NCBI GenBank assembly: GCA_016458225.1
Contig: JAEMGR010000006.1
Coordinates: forward strand, 171,095-235,094
Length of the DNA: 64,000 bases
Reading direction: 5' to 3'
Origin: Myxococcaceae bacterium JPH2
GTDB lineage: Bacteria; Myxococcota; Myxococcia; Myxococcales; Myxococcaceae
Made by a program: the position numbers and the translations under genes. This document shows positions 36,308 through 43,997 of the stretch, piece after piece (position 1 is the first letter of the stretch; each line of letters opens with the position of its first letter). The notes under the pieces were generated by a model. The model had not been told where the DNA came from and searched no databases. It worked only from the letters and a program-made list of their open reading frames with translations.

Positions 36308-38456
36308 AATCAACGAGCAGTCGCTTCACGGGCGCGGGGTCGATGGCCACCATCAGAGGCCGTGTGAAGTTGCTGAAGGAGACGAGCGCCTGGCCCGGTG
36401 CGAGCCGGGTCACTCGGTTCCACAGGCTTTCATCGATGGTGCCCACGGTCCGCTGCATCCGGGAGATGACCGCGCTGTCGGTCATCTTGTGGATGATGAA
36501 GTTGTTGAGCAGTCCAAGCACCTCGTTGGGAAGGTGCTGGGGTAGCTGGGTGACGAAGACCAATCCCAGCCATCGCTTGCGGCCACGCTTGGCGATGCGC
36601 GCCACTTGCTCGAACAACACGGGCATCTGACTGATGCGACTGGCGGACAGGAACTCGTGGGCTTCCTCGATGATGATGAGTACGGGGGTGACGGCCTGCT
36701 CGCGGGCATTCGCTTTCTCGTAGCGTGCTTCCTGGGCGTCCTGGATGCCGCGCAGGATGTCCGCGATGACCAGGTTGTTGAGCTGGGGCGAGTCCGTGTC
36801 CGACAGGTCAACGACAGACACCCGGCCGGGTGCGAGCATGGCGCCATAGGCGACCCCCGGGATGTTGCCCACGTCGAAGATGTTGAGCCGGCGGAGGCGG
36901 TGGAGCTTGCTGGCCAGGGCCTTCCAGCTGATCTCGTGCTTGCTGCTCTGGGCCATGACCCGGGCCATGACGCGGCCCGGGTTGGCCTTGAACTCGCTGT
37001 AGAGCGTGGGCCCGTGGGCCGCCGAGGAGAAGCCGTCGTCCGCAGCCGCTCCCTCCAGGTCCCCGAGCCCATCGAGCAAGGACTCCTTGCGCTTCGACGT
37101 GGAGCGGGAGCGGCTCTTGGACTCGGCGCGTCCCTCGTCACTGAGGCTGTAGATGTAGGCGCTCACGACGTCCAGCACGTGCTGGATGGTCATCCGAGGA
37201 TAGCCCGTCGACAGCTCGTCCACGTCGAGCGCCTCGCGACGGTCCTGCTCGGTCTGGGGGTAGATGCCGAAGTCCTCCAGGAGCAGCTTCGTGACGTCGT
37301 AGGCCTTGAGGAAGCGCTCTTGCTGCGCGTCCGACATGTCCAGGATCTCCGCCAGGGCGTAGGGCGAGAGGCTGGAGAAGTTCAGCGAGAACCGGTGCAA
37401 GTTCTTGTGCTGGGGATTGCGACTGGAGCGTCCTGCGAGGTGGTGGATGTGCAGGTCTCGGACGCCCTGGGGCCGCAGGTTCCTCCGCTTGAGGGCTTCC
37501 AGCATGGCCGCGTTCTCGGTGGGCTCGTCCACGCGTGTGTATTCACCTTCCACGTCGAACACGACAATGGCGATGCCTTCCGCCTGGGCGCGATGGATGA
37601 GCGTGGCCACCGTGGTGGACTTGCCTCCGCCCGTGGTGCCGAGGATTCCGGTATGACGAGGCAGGATGCCCTTGTCGCGTGCGTTGAGTCGGGCCTCCAT
37701 TCGTTCGTAGCCCACGACGACGCCAAGGCAGAGGTCTCCGCTCACGCCGAGCACGCGCTCGCTCTCCGCATCATCCAGCACGAACACGGGGCTCTGGGGG
37801 CGCGGCCGGAAGCGAGGCGGCTTCAGTGCCCCTTCGACCTCCTCGCCCAGCAGCTCCACCTCGGCGCGGCCGTGATAGTCGAACGTATAGGTGAGCTTCT
37901 TGCCATGGGTGACCACGCCAATGGCCATTGTCGAATTGGCGGGGACCGCGTTGGGTTCCGCGAAGGGACCTCGGACGACGACGCCCAGATAGGCGCGCCC
38001 GTCCTCGCGTGACTTCACCCGCACCAGCGTCTGCGACGCGAGCAGGTGGAGATCGTCGCGCGTGAGGAGGACGGTCAGGAGGTTGTCCGCGCTCGAGGAG
38101 GTGTCGAAGTGCGTGAAGCCCGCCGCCTTCTCCAGTTCGGGATCGATCTGGGGCGCCGTCGCGTCGTTCCGCATCTCATCGAGGACCGCGCGGGCCTCGG
38201 GCGGGGTGGTGCGGATGACGTCCGGGCGTGCTGCTCGCGCGGCGGGGGGCGGCATGGGCGGCGGAGTCTGCGGCACGTTCCGGGGCGCGCTCCCGGCCCC
38301 CTCCGTGACAGTCCGAGGGGACTCTCCGCGCGGTCCCCCGACTACCTGGAACGACGGCGCACGACCGTTCACGCCGGAGTGGGGGGAGCCCCGCCCGGTC
38401 TCGAACTCGAACACTCCATTGCTGGGCGGCCTCGGCCCTTTCCCATCCGTGTTCAT
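36306..38456 (-). CDS. herA: HerA-like hexameric DNA translocase
   Basis: The 716-residue ATPase has a long disordered Pro-rich N-terminus (to about 110), a HAS-barrel-like region, then the FtsK/HerA motor. Walker A is GTTGGGKST at 273-281 and Walker B is VLIIIEEAHEF with Glu597/Glu598. LFEQVARIAKRGRKRWLGLV and FVTQLPQHLP follow, matching HerA sensor regions. HerA pumps DNA and partners the NurA nuclease in end resection and in several anti-phage systems. An insert around residues 430-490 carries RSRSTSKRKES. It is the last gene of a five-gene operon, 12 bp after the NurA-like gene. Confidence 0.88.
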   Translation of the reverse strand: MNTDGKGPRPPSNGVFEFETGRGSPHSGVNGRAPSFQVVGGPRGESPRTVTEGAGSAPRNVPQTPPPMPPPAARAARPDVIRTTPPEARAVLDEMRNDATAPQIDPELEKAAGFTHFDTSSSADNLLTVLLTRDDLHLLASQTLVRVKSREDGRAYLGVVVRGPFAEPNAVPANSTMAIGVVTHGKKLTYTFDYHGRAEVELLGEEVEGALKPPRFRPRPQSPVFVLDDAESERVLGVSGDLCLGVVVGYERMEARLNARDKGILPRHTGILGTTGGGKSTTVATLIHRAQAEGIAIVVFDVEGEYTRVDEPTENAAMLEALKRRNLRPQGVRDLHIHHLAGRSSRNPQHKNLHRFSLNFSSLSPYALAEILDMSDAQQERFLKAYDVTKLLLEDFGIYPQTEQDRREALDVDELSTGYPRMTIQHVLDVVSAYIYSLSDEGRAESKSRSRSTSKRKESLLDGLGDLEGAAADDGFSSAAHGPTLYSEFKANPGRVMARVMAQSSKHEISWKALASKLHRLRRLNIFDVGNIPGVAYGAMLAPGRVSVVDLSDTDSPQLNNLVIADILRGIQDAQEARYEKANAREQAVTPVLIIIEEAHEFLSASRISQMPVLFEQVARIAKRGRKRWLGLVFVTQLPQHLPNEVLGLLNNFIIHKMTDSAVISRMQRTVGTIDESLWNRVTRLAPGQALVSFSNFTRPLMVAIDPAPVKRLLVD

Positions 38457-38468
38457 GGTGTTCCCCCG

Positions 38469-39650
38469 TTAGCGGCGCGGCGTGCGCTCGCTGAAGAACT
38501 GAAGGTTGGCTCCGGCCTGGGCGTAGGCGTCATGGACCAGCCCAAGGAATCCGTCGTCGCCAAAGGCGGTGCGGCACGTCATCTCCGCGACGTCGAGCAG
38601 CATCGGGAAGCCCCGCTCCGGACGCAGCATGCTGTCCGCCATGGCGATCCACGCGGCTTCGTGGACGTGCTCCCGGTGGGCGTAGAACAGCCGAGGCGCG
38701 GAGTAATCCGAGACGCGATACAGCCCCTTCACGATGTTGGGGGTCGAGTCCCGCACGAACTCCCAGGCCATCCGCTTGCTCTTCGCGCCGTACTCCCAGC
38801 CCTCGACGATGTCCTCGCTGTCGCTCTGGAGTGTCTCCAGCAGGCAGTACTCGCCCGCGTCGAGCGCGAACCCCATCGTCAGGAACCCCCGGTCATGCAG
38901 CGCGCCGGAGACGAAGACGAACTTCTTGTGCTCGTGGATGAGTCGCTGCAACACCGACAGCGAGCAGCGCAGCAGGCTGGCGAAGCCAGAGCCCGAGAGC
39001 AGCTCGTGGGCGCAAGGGTTGCCCAATCCCATCCGCCACTCCGCGGAGGATTTGGTCAGGAGCGCGACGCGTTCGGCATACGTCCGGATGCCCCGACACG
39101 CCATGCGCGACAGGGTGTCCTTGGGGCCCTTGTAGCGATTCTGCCGCATCGCGATGAAGTCCTTCGCCTCCTGGAGTGGGTTCGTGGCGCGCGAGGACAT
39201 CTCCTTGCGGAACAGCCGCTGCGAGAAAGCGCCCGTGGTGCCCTGATAACCCACGATGCCGACCCCGAGCTGGGAGATGCCAATGGGCAGACTGTCATGC
39301 GCGGCATGACTCCCCGCCACGGCGTCGACCTTGCCCCGGAACAGCAGCCGCTCGTGGATGAGGGAGATTTCCTCGGGGGTGACCTTGTAGACGCCCGCCT
39401 CGGGCAGGGCGCGGCTTCGCGTCCCCAACATGGGGAAGATCTCGGACCGCACGGCCGCGCGCAGGCGCCCCTCCTTGTGGACCGCTGTCGCGATCTCCTG
39501 GCGGAAGCGCTCCATGACGCGGTCCAGGTCGAGCCCCGTGGACCAGCGGTCGAGGTCCAGCGTGGAGGAGAGCTCCTCGCCAAACGCCTCCCGGTAGTCG
39601 TCATCTCCATACATCGTGTCCGGCACTTCAGGTGGTGCCCCTCGCGACAT
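38469..39650 (-). CDS. nurA: NurA-like nuclease domain protein
   Basis: The 393-residue protein precedes herA. The segment GKVDAVAGSHAAHDS...ISQLGVGIVGY resembles the first catalytic strand of NurA (usually hDGS); Asp109 is present but the residue just before Gly-Ser is Ala112, not Asp. A helical middle part follows, then FVFVSGALHDRGFL. The C-terminus (RGFPMLLDVAEMTCRTAFG) is very like the NurA end, where the final acidic residues and helix sit. NurA is a 5'-3' nuclease stimulated by HerA. The Ala may mean altered or lost catalysis, or my alignment may be off. Two bases separate it from the upstream immA-like gene. Confidence 0.72.
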   Translation of the reverse strand: MSRGAPPEVPDTMYGDDDYREAFGEELSSTLDLDRWSTGLDLDRVMERFRQEIATAVHKEGRLRAAVRSEIFPMLGTRSRALPEAGVYKVTPEEISLIHERLLFRGKVDAVAGSHAAHDSLPIGISQLGVGIVGYQGTTGAFSQRLFRKEMSSRATNPLQEAKDFIAMRQNRYKGPKDTLSRMACRGIRTYAERVALLTKSSAEWRMGLGNPCAHELLSGSGFASLLRCSLSVLQRLIHEHKKFVFVSGALHDRGFLTMGFALDAGEYCLLETLQSDSEDIVEGWEYGAKSKRMAWEFVRDSTPNIVKGLYRVSDYSAPRLFYAHREHVHEAAWIAMADSMLRPERGFPMLLDVAEMTCRTAFGDDGFLGLVHDAYAQAGANLQFFSERTPRR

Positions 39651-39652
39651 GT

Positions 39653-40387
39653 CTACTCTCCGTCCACTCCCAGGAATTGATCGATGGAGAAGCGTGGAAT
39701 GCCCAGGCGTCTGCGCAGCCGCAGGACGTAGGACTCCGCCATGTCCCAGGGGAGCCCGAAGCGGAACACCAGCCGACCCTGGACCTCGTTGTCGGGCAGG
39801 GCATCGCTCACGAGCGGCGCGGCGAGGGCGGCGGGCGCGAGCAGCTCCAGCGCCAACAGGTCCGCGTGATGCTCCGCTTCCAGCACCTCTCGACGGGTGA
39901 GGAGCCCCGAGGCGTCACGGCCCATGAGGCTCCGCGCGTTCTGCAGAGGCACCCGCTCGAACAGCGCGGTCACGACTTCGTCGTCGGTCGGCTCGCGGTC
40001 CCCATCGAGGACCGGCAGGATGGACTCACCGAAGACACGAACCGCCTTGCGTCGAGGCAGCCACTGCTCCAGCACGAAGTGGGAGAGCTCGTGCGCGATG
40101 GTGAAGCGCGTCTCGTTGCGCCCCTGCGTGTTGTCATAGAAGAGGATGCCCCGGCCACGGTCCGCGACCATGCATCCCCGCAGCTCGCGCGAGTCCTCCC
40201 CGGCCGGGTGCCGGATGCCTCGGCGCTGGAGCCAGTCGCGCATCACTTCTGGAGTGAGTTGGGGTAGCGCGACCGCCTCGACGAGCAGCGGAGACCAGGG
40301 CAGCTCACCGAGGAGGTCGCGCGGAAACTGGGTGGGGGCCGCCAAGCCGCATGCGCGCGTGGCCTCCTCCAGCCAGTCCCCGGTCAT
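39653..40387 (-). CDS. ImmA/IrrE-type metallopeptidase
   Basis: The 244-residue protein contains the zinc motif HELSH (His99-Glu100-x-x-His103) in TRFTIAHELSHFVLEQW and the downstream third-ligand region EAEHHADLLALELLAP. This is the layout of ImmA/IrrE (COG2856) peptidases. These enzymes cleave repressors or anti-sigma-like regulators to switch on mobile-element or stress genes. Here it overlaps by 4 bp the stop of a small helical gene and lies downstream of a sigma factor gene. It may therefore control the sigma factor or HTH protein of its own operon. Confidence 0.85.
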   Translation of the reverse strand: MTGDWLEEATRACGLAAPTQFPRDLLGELPWSPLLVEAVALPQLTPEVMRDWLQRRGIRHPAGEDSRELRGCMVADRGRGILFYDNTQGRNETRFTIAHELSHFVLEQWLPRRKAVRVFGESILPVLDGDREPTDDEVVTALFERVPLQNARSLMGRDASGLLTRREVLEAEHHADLLALELLAPAALAAPLVSDALPDNEVQGRLVFRFGLPWDMAESYVLRLRRRLGIPRFSIDQFLGVDGE

Positions 40388-40767
40388 GGCGTCGGCTCAT
40401 CATCGCCGCCGCGGGCGATGCGGTCCCTCGCGGCGAGCTGAAGCCTGCTCGTGCCGTGCTGCTCGTCGCGGGTGGACGCCGCCAGGGGCTTCAGGATGTC
40501 GACGTGGCGGAGAATCCTGGCGAGCGACAGGGGCGCCACGCCGTGGCGTTCCGCGATGGCGGTCACCTGTTCCTTGAAGGAGTCGCCCTCGGGCTTGCGG
40601 CACAGGGACATCCACAAGAGTGCGTCGCGCGTGCAGTTCAGCTCGCGGGCCAGGTCCTCTGGACTCAGTTGCTCCAGTTGGCGGTACTGCTCGAAGACGT
40701 GAGCCAGGGTCCAGGTCTCGCTTTGGCCACGCCGTGCGGCGTGTTCGAGCCACTCGGGGTTAGACAT
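40384..40767 (-). CDS. Small helical, probably HTH protein
   Basis: The 127-residue product is predicted all-helical. The stretch LSPEDLARELNCTRDALLWM looks like a helix-turn-helix, followed by AIAERHGVAPLSLARILRHV, a second such unit. No Cys pair or signal peptide is seen. It overlaps the sigma gene by 8 bp and the peptidase gene by 4 bp, so all are translated from one message. ImmA/IrrE peptidases usually have an HTH repressor partner, and this protein is the obvious candidate. The family is not recognised with certainty. Confidence 0.7.
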   Translation of the reverse strand: MSNPEWLEHAARRGQSETWTLAHVFEQYRQLEQLSPEDLARELNCTRDALLWMSLCRKPEGDSFKEQVTAIAERHGVAPLSLARILRHVDILKPLAASTRDEQHGTSRLQLAARDRIARGGDDEPTP

Positions 40768-41353
40768 CGGAGTCCTCCTTTCGGAGTCGCCCCAGCACCT
40801 TCATGAGGCGGTCTCGGTTCCGCTTCACCTCGCGCCGGCGGATGGGCTCCGCGGACTCTGGGAGGCCCATGGCTTCAGCCAGGACGTGGGTGGAGCGCTC
40901 GCCCTCCATGACGAGTTTGATGACGTTATGGTCCGTTTTCGTGAGCGGTTCCTGTGCCAGTCGGTCCGCCATGAGTCGCGCCTCCACGGTGATCTCCAAG
41001 CTGTCCTTCGGAGGCATCGCGCGAAGTTCGAAAACGCCCCCGTATTCCTGTTCTCGGCGGTGGCGCGCTGCGTTGGAGCGGTACCGGTCCAGGGTTCGCT
41101 TGCGGGCGGATTGCATCAGGTAGGTGTGGAGGCGCCCTTTCGCGGGGGCGTACCGCTCCGGATGGTTCAGATAGCCGTAGATGACGTCGATGGTCGCGTC
41201 GCGCGCATCCTCCGGCGACCGCCCCGGCTGCTTGCAGAGCCACTTGATGATGGGGTCCACGAAGACCTTGAAGACATCCTCCGTGGCCAGTGAGTCGCGT
41301 GCCAGGACGCGCTCGTGAAGTGCCTGCTCCTCCGGTTGCGATGGAAAGCTCAT
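40760..41353 (-). CDS. Sigma-70-family (ECF-like) RNA polymerase sigma factor
   Basis: The ATG at 41353 with GAGGAG upstream gives 197 residues. Region 2 is seen in DATIDVIYGYLNHPERY and GRLHTYLMQSARKRTLDRYR, with the -10-reading and core-binding character of ECF factors. Region 4 lies at TKTDHNVIKLVMEGERSTHV. No anti-sigma gene adjoins; instead an HTH protein and a metallopeptidase follow. It heads the operon that ends in nurA-herA, so it may drive that operon on demand. A sigma factor in such a defence-like operon is unusual. Confidence 0.82.
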   Translation of the reverse strand: MSFPSQPEEQALHERVLARDSLATEDVFKVFVDPIIKWLCKQPGRSPEDARDATIDVIYGYLNHPERYAPAKGRLHTYLMQSARKRTLDRYRSNAARHRREQEYGGVFELRAMPPKDSLEITVEARLMADRLAQEPLTKTDHNVIKLVMEGERSTHVLAEAMGLPESAEPIRRREVKRNRDRLMKVLGRLRKEDSDV

Positions 41354-41545
41354 CCCCACTCCTCGCCGGGATCCCCGTACCCGCTCGCGGTTGGACTGCG
41401 TGATGTGTGTTCCTTCGTACCCGTCCCGATGAGTTCGACGGAGGTGGGCAGGTGTCGTGTCCTCCACGGTGTGGGAGGCGCGGGCTCGCGGGCTGCACCT
41501 CCCAGGTGGAGCGTGCGGGACAGGACGCGAGGGAGGCGCGAAGGC

Positions 41546-42472
41546 TCAAATCGGTCGCATCAACTTCGCGGCTTGGTAGAGGAAGTCGGTTCGGTTGTCA
41601 CAGCTCAGCCGGTCCTTGCTGAAGATGTTCTTGACGTGCGTCTTCACCGTCTCGCGGGTGAGGTGGAACTCCGAGGCAATCTGCTCGTTGTTCCAGTTCC
41701 TGAGGATGGCTTGGGCAATCCGGACCTGCGCCGTGGTCAGCCGCCGCCGCAGCTCGTCTGGGAGCGGGAGCGAGCTGGGGAGTTCGTGCAGTAGCAGGGC
41801 CCACGCGGGAGGGCCTCCTGTCTGGGGAAGCTCGATGAACTTCACCACGCGGCAGGAGTCTTCATACGTCCGGGCCCAGACCGCGTTCTCCAGCCGCTGG
41901 TCCGCGCTCATGCGGGTGAGTGCATCCAGTCGCTCCACGAGCACGAGCGGGAGTCCGGAGCCGTGGCGCTCCGAGCGCTCGAACCATCGGTCCAGCAGCT
42001 CGGTGGCGTGGGGGGAGCGAAGCCGCTCGCGCGCGGGAGGCTCGACCACGAGATATGCCGCATCCGGTGGCTCATGAAGTCTATCCACGAGCTGGGACCG
42101 CGCGGACACCGCCTCCATGGCGCGGCACTTGCGCACGGTCTGCGTCAGGTGAGGCAAGAGGCTGGAGAGGAGGGCCTTGGCTCGCTCGATGAAAGATTGC
42201 CAATGGTCGCGCGCGAGCGAGGGCTCTCCCGGCGCCTCCGGTTGCACATCCACCAGGACGGCCATCGCGTGTTCCAGTTGGACTGGCACTTCCCAGGCGG
42301 GCTCGGGGAGCTGTCTGGGGCTGGCGACACGGGAGCCCATGATGTCCGCGGGAATCAATTCCAGGAGCAGGACCCGGACCTTCTCCAGGACGACGGAGAG
42401 GATTTGCGGCGTGCTGTTGAGCGCGGCGATGACTCGTTCCCTCAGGGCGAACTCGCGAGTATCGAACTCCAT
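41546..42472 (-). CDS. LuxR-type transcriptional regulator (paralogue A)
   Basis: The 308-residue protein ends in a GerE/LuxR helix-turn-helix: LTTAQVRIAQAILRNWNNEQ, then FHLTRETVKTHVKNIF. The N-terminal 240 residues are a sensor region without a recognised domain. The regulator encoded at 55398 shares the layout: LRERVI at the start, ELIPAD, WALL(L/M)HE, SLPLP/SIPLP before the HTH, and a C-terminal QAA.L.RP. The two are clearly paralogues. It lies 192 bp upstream of the sigma-factor operon on the same strand and may control it or the divergent SbcD/SbcC-like pair. Confidence 0.87.
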   Translation of the reverse strand: MEFDTREFALRERVIAALNSTPQILSVVLEKVRVLLLELIPADIMGSRVASPRQLPEPAWEVPVQLEHAMAVLVDVQPEAPGEPSLARDHWQSFIERAKALLSSLLPHLTQTVRKCRAMEAVSARSQLVDRLHEPPDAAYLVVEPPARERLRSPHATELLDRWFERSERHGSGLPLVLVERLDALTRMSADQRLENAVWARTYEDSCRVVKFIELPQTGGPPAWALLLHELPSSLPLPDELRRRLTTAQVRIAQAILRNWNNEQIASEFHLTRETVKTHVKNIFSKDRLSCDNRTDFLYQAAKLMRPI

Positions 42473-42869
42473 GGATGCGTGCCTCCGTCCCCATCGCGCG
42501 GAGCTTCACCCCGCGGCCGGTTCAAGACTGCCATCCCTCTTAAGGCGCCTGCGCTGTAGCTGTCCCTACCACTCCGAAGGTAGGGGACTGGATGGCCTGG
42601 GTTCCCCGCCTGCTCCTGAACCCCAGGCCCGTAGTCGATCCTATCCGCGTGGATTGGACAGTGACCAGCCCCCCCCTTGCGCATGCATGTGTTGGCCATC
42701 GGATGGGTGCGTTGTCACTCGGTGGGTCGGCGCGCGACAGGATGTCTCTACCCCTTGCGAGGTATGTCCCGGGTCGCTCGGTACCGATACGGTCCGCCGG
42801 ATGCTGGCGCTTGTGTATTCGCCGCCCTTCACATTGCCGCGTCTGGTGTTCGCGGCCCTCCGGTGAGGC
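42473..42869. other. Divergent intergenic region with a small hairpin
   Basis: About 400 bp separate the luxR-like and sbcD-like starts. CCCTACC at 42564-42570 pairs with GGTAGGG at 42579-42585 over an 8-nt loop, a possible operator or leader hairpin. I saw no clear sigma-70 or sigma-54 promoter. Apparent open frames here lack ribosome binding sites. Confidence 0.4.
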
Positions 42870-43997
42870 ATGGTCAAGATTCTTCATTCCGCGGACTGGC
42901 AGATGGGGTTGCGGGCTCGGCACGTGGCGGACGTGGCCGCGACCGTGCGCGAGGCGAGACTGGCCGCGGCGCGCAATGTCATCCAGGCGGCCAATGCAGC
43001 GCGCGTGGACGCGGTGGTGCTCGCGGGCGACATCTTCGAGGACAACCTCGTCGAAGACCGGCTTGTCCACGCGGTCTTGGGTGTCTTGGAGGAGTGCCGT
43101 TCGCCTGTGTTCATCCTCCCAGGCAACCATGATGCGTTGACGCCGGACGCGGTCTACCGGCGCGCGTCTTGGAAGCAGCGCCCCGCTCGCGTCTCCCTAC
43201 TGGAAGGAGATGCACCCGTTCCCATCCCGGGAACGACGGCCGTGCTGCTTGCCGCGCCCTTGCGGCAGAAGAAGGGGATGAAGGACCCGACGACGCTTTG
43301 GAGCGAGCACCCCAGGTCCGAAGGCATCTGCATCGGGGTGGCGCACGGTTCGCTGCGCATCGCCGGGAAGCACTCGGCGGATGACTTCCCCATCGCCACC
43401 GATGTGGTGACGCGAGCGGGGCTCGACTACCTCGCGCTCGGACACTGGCATGGGCAATACATCCACGAAGAGCGCGCCGCCTACGCGGGGGCTCACGAGA
43501 CGACGAAGTTCGACGAGGCGGGGGCGGGGCAGGCGTTGCTGGTGGAGATTGCCTCGAAAGGGGCGGTGCCGCTCCTGACGCCCGTGCCCACGGGAACGCT
43601 GAGGTGGTGTGCCGTCGACCTGGACCTGGGGCAAGGTGTGGACCGAGAGGTCCAGCGGGTCCGTGAGCGGGTGAAGGACGAGGGCCCGCCGAAGAAGCTG
43701 TTGCTGCGCATCCGGACCCACGGGGCCGCCCCCGAGGATGCGGCGCCGAAGCTGGAGGGACTCCGCGAGGAGTTGCTGGGGCGAGGCGTCTTGTCCGTCA
43801 TCGTCGAGCGACGCGATATGCCGAGGGCGGAAGTGGAAGGGCGGCTCGCCGAGGTCGCGGCCTCGAGTCCGCTGGTGGAGGCGCTTCTGGAGGGCCTGGC
43901 CCAACCCCTGACACCTGGGCTCACGGGGGCCACGGAGTCGGGTCGGCTCGAGGCCCGGCGACTGCTGGCGGAGCTGGTGATGGAGGCGTGGCGATGA
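42870..43997 (+). CDS. SbcD/Mre11-like nuclease subunit
   Basis: The 375-residue protein has all five phosphoesterase motifs of Mre11/SbcD: HSADWQMG at the N-terminus, VLAGDIFED, LPGNHDAL, VAHGS and LGHWHGQY. It therefore should be a manganese-dependent DNA nuclease. The C-terminal 120 residues are a capping/interaction region. It overlaps the next gene by 4 bp (ATGA), the partner ATPase, which matches sbcD-sbcC organisation. A short form (E. coli SbcD is about 400) with a divergent C-terminus suggests a specialised accessory copy rather than the housekeeping one. Confidence 0.87.
   Translation: MVKILHSADWQMGLRARHVADVAATVREARLAAARNVIQAANAARVDAVVLAGDIFEDNLVEDRLVHAVLGVLEECRSPVFILPGNHDALTPDAVYRRASWKQRPARVSLLEGDAPVPIPGTTAVLLAAPLRQKKGMKDPTTLWSEHPRSEGICIGVAHGSLRIAGKHSADDFPIATDVVTRAGLDYLALGHWHGQYIHEERAAYAGAHETTKFDEAGAGQALLVEIASKGAVPLLTPVPTGTLRWCAVDLDLGQGVDREVQRVRERVKDEGPPKKLLLRIRTHGAAPEDAAPKLEGLREELLGRGVLSVIVERRDMPRAEVEGRLAEVAASSPLVEALLEGLAQPLTPGLTGATESGRLEARRLLAELVMEAWR

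Noticed and set aside
42473..42869. Sigma-54 promoter for the LuxR-like or SbcD-like genes
   Set aside because: No TGGC-N-TTGC pair with correct spacing was found in the region.
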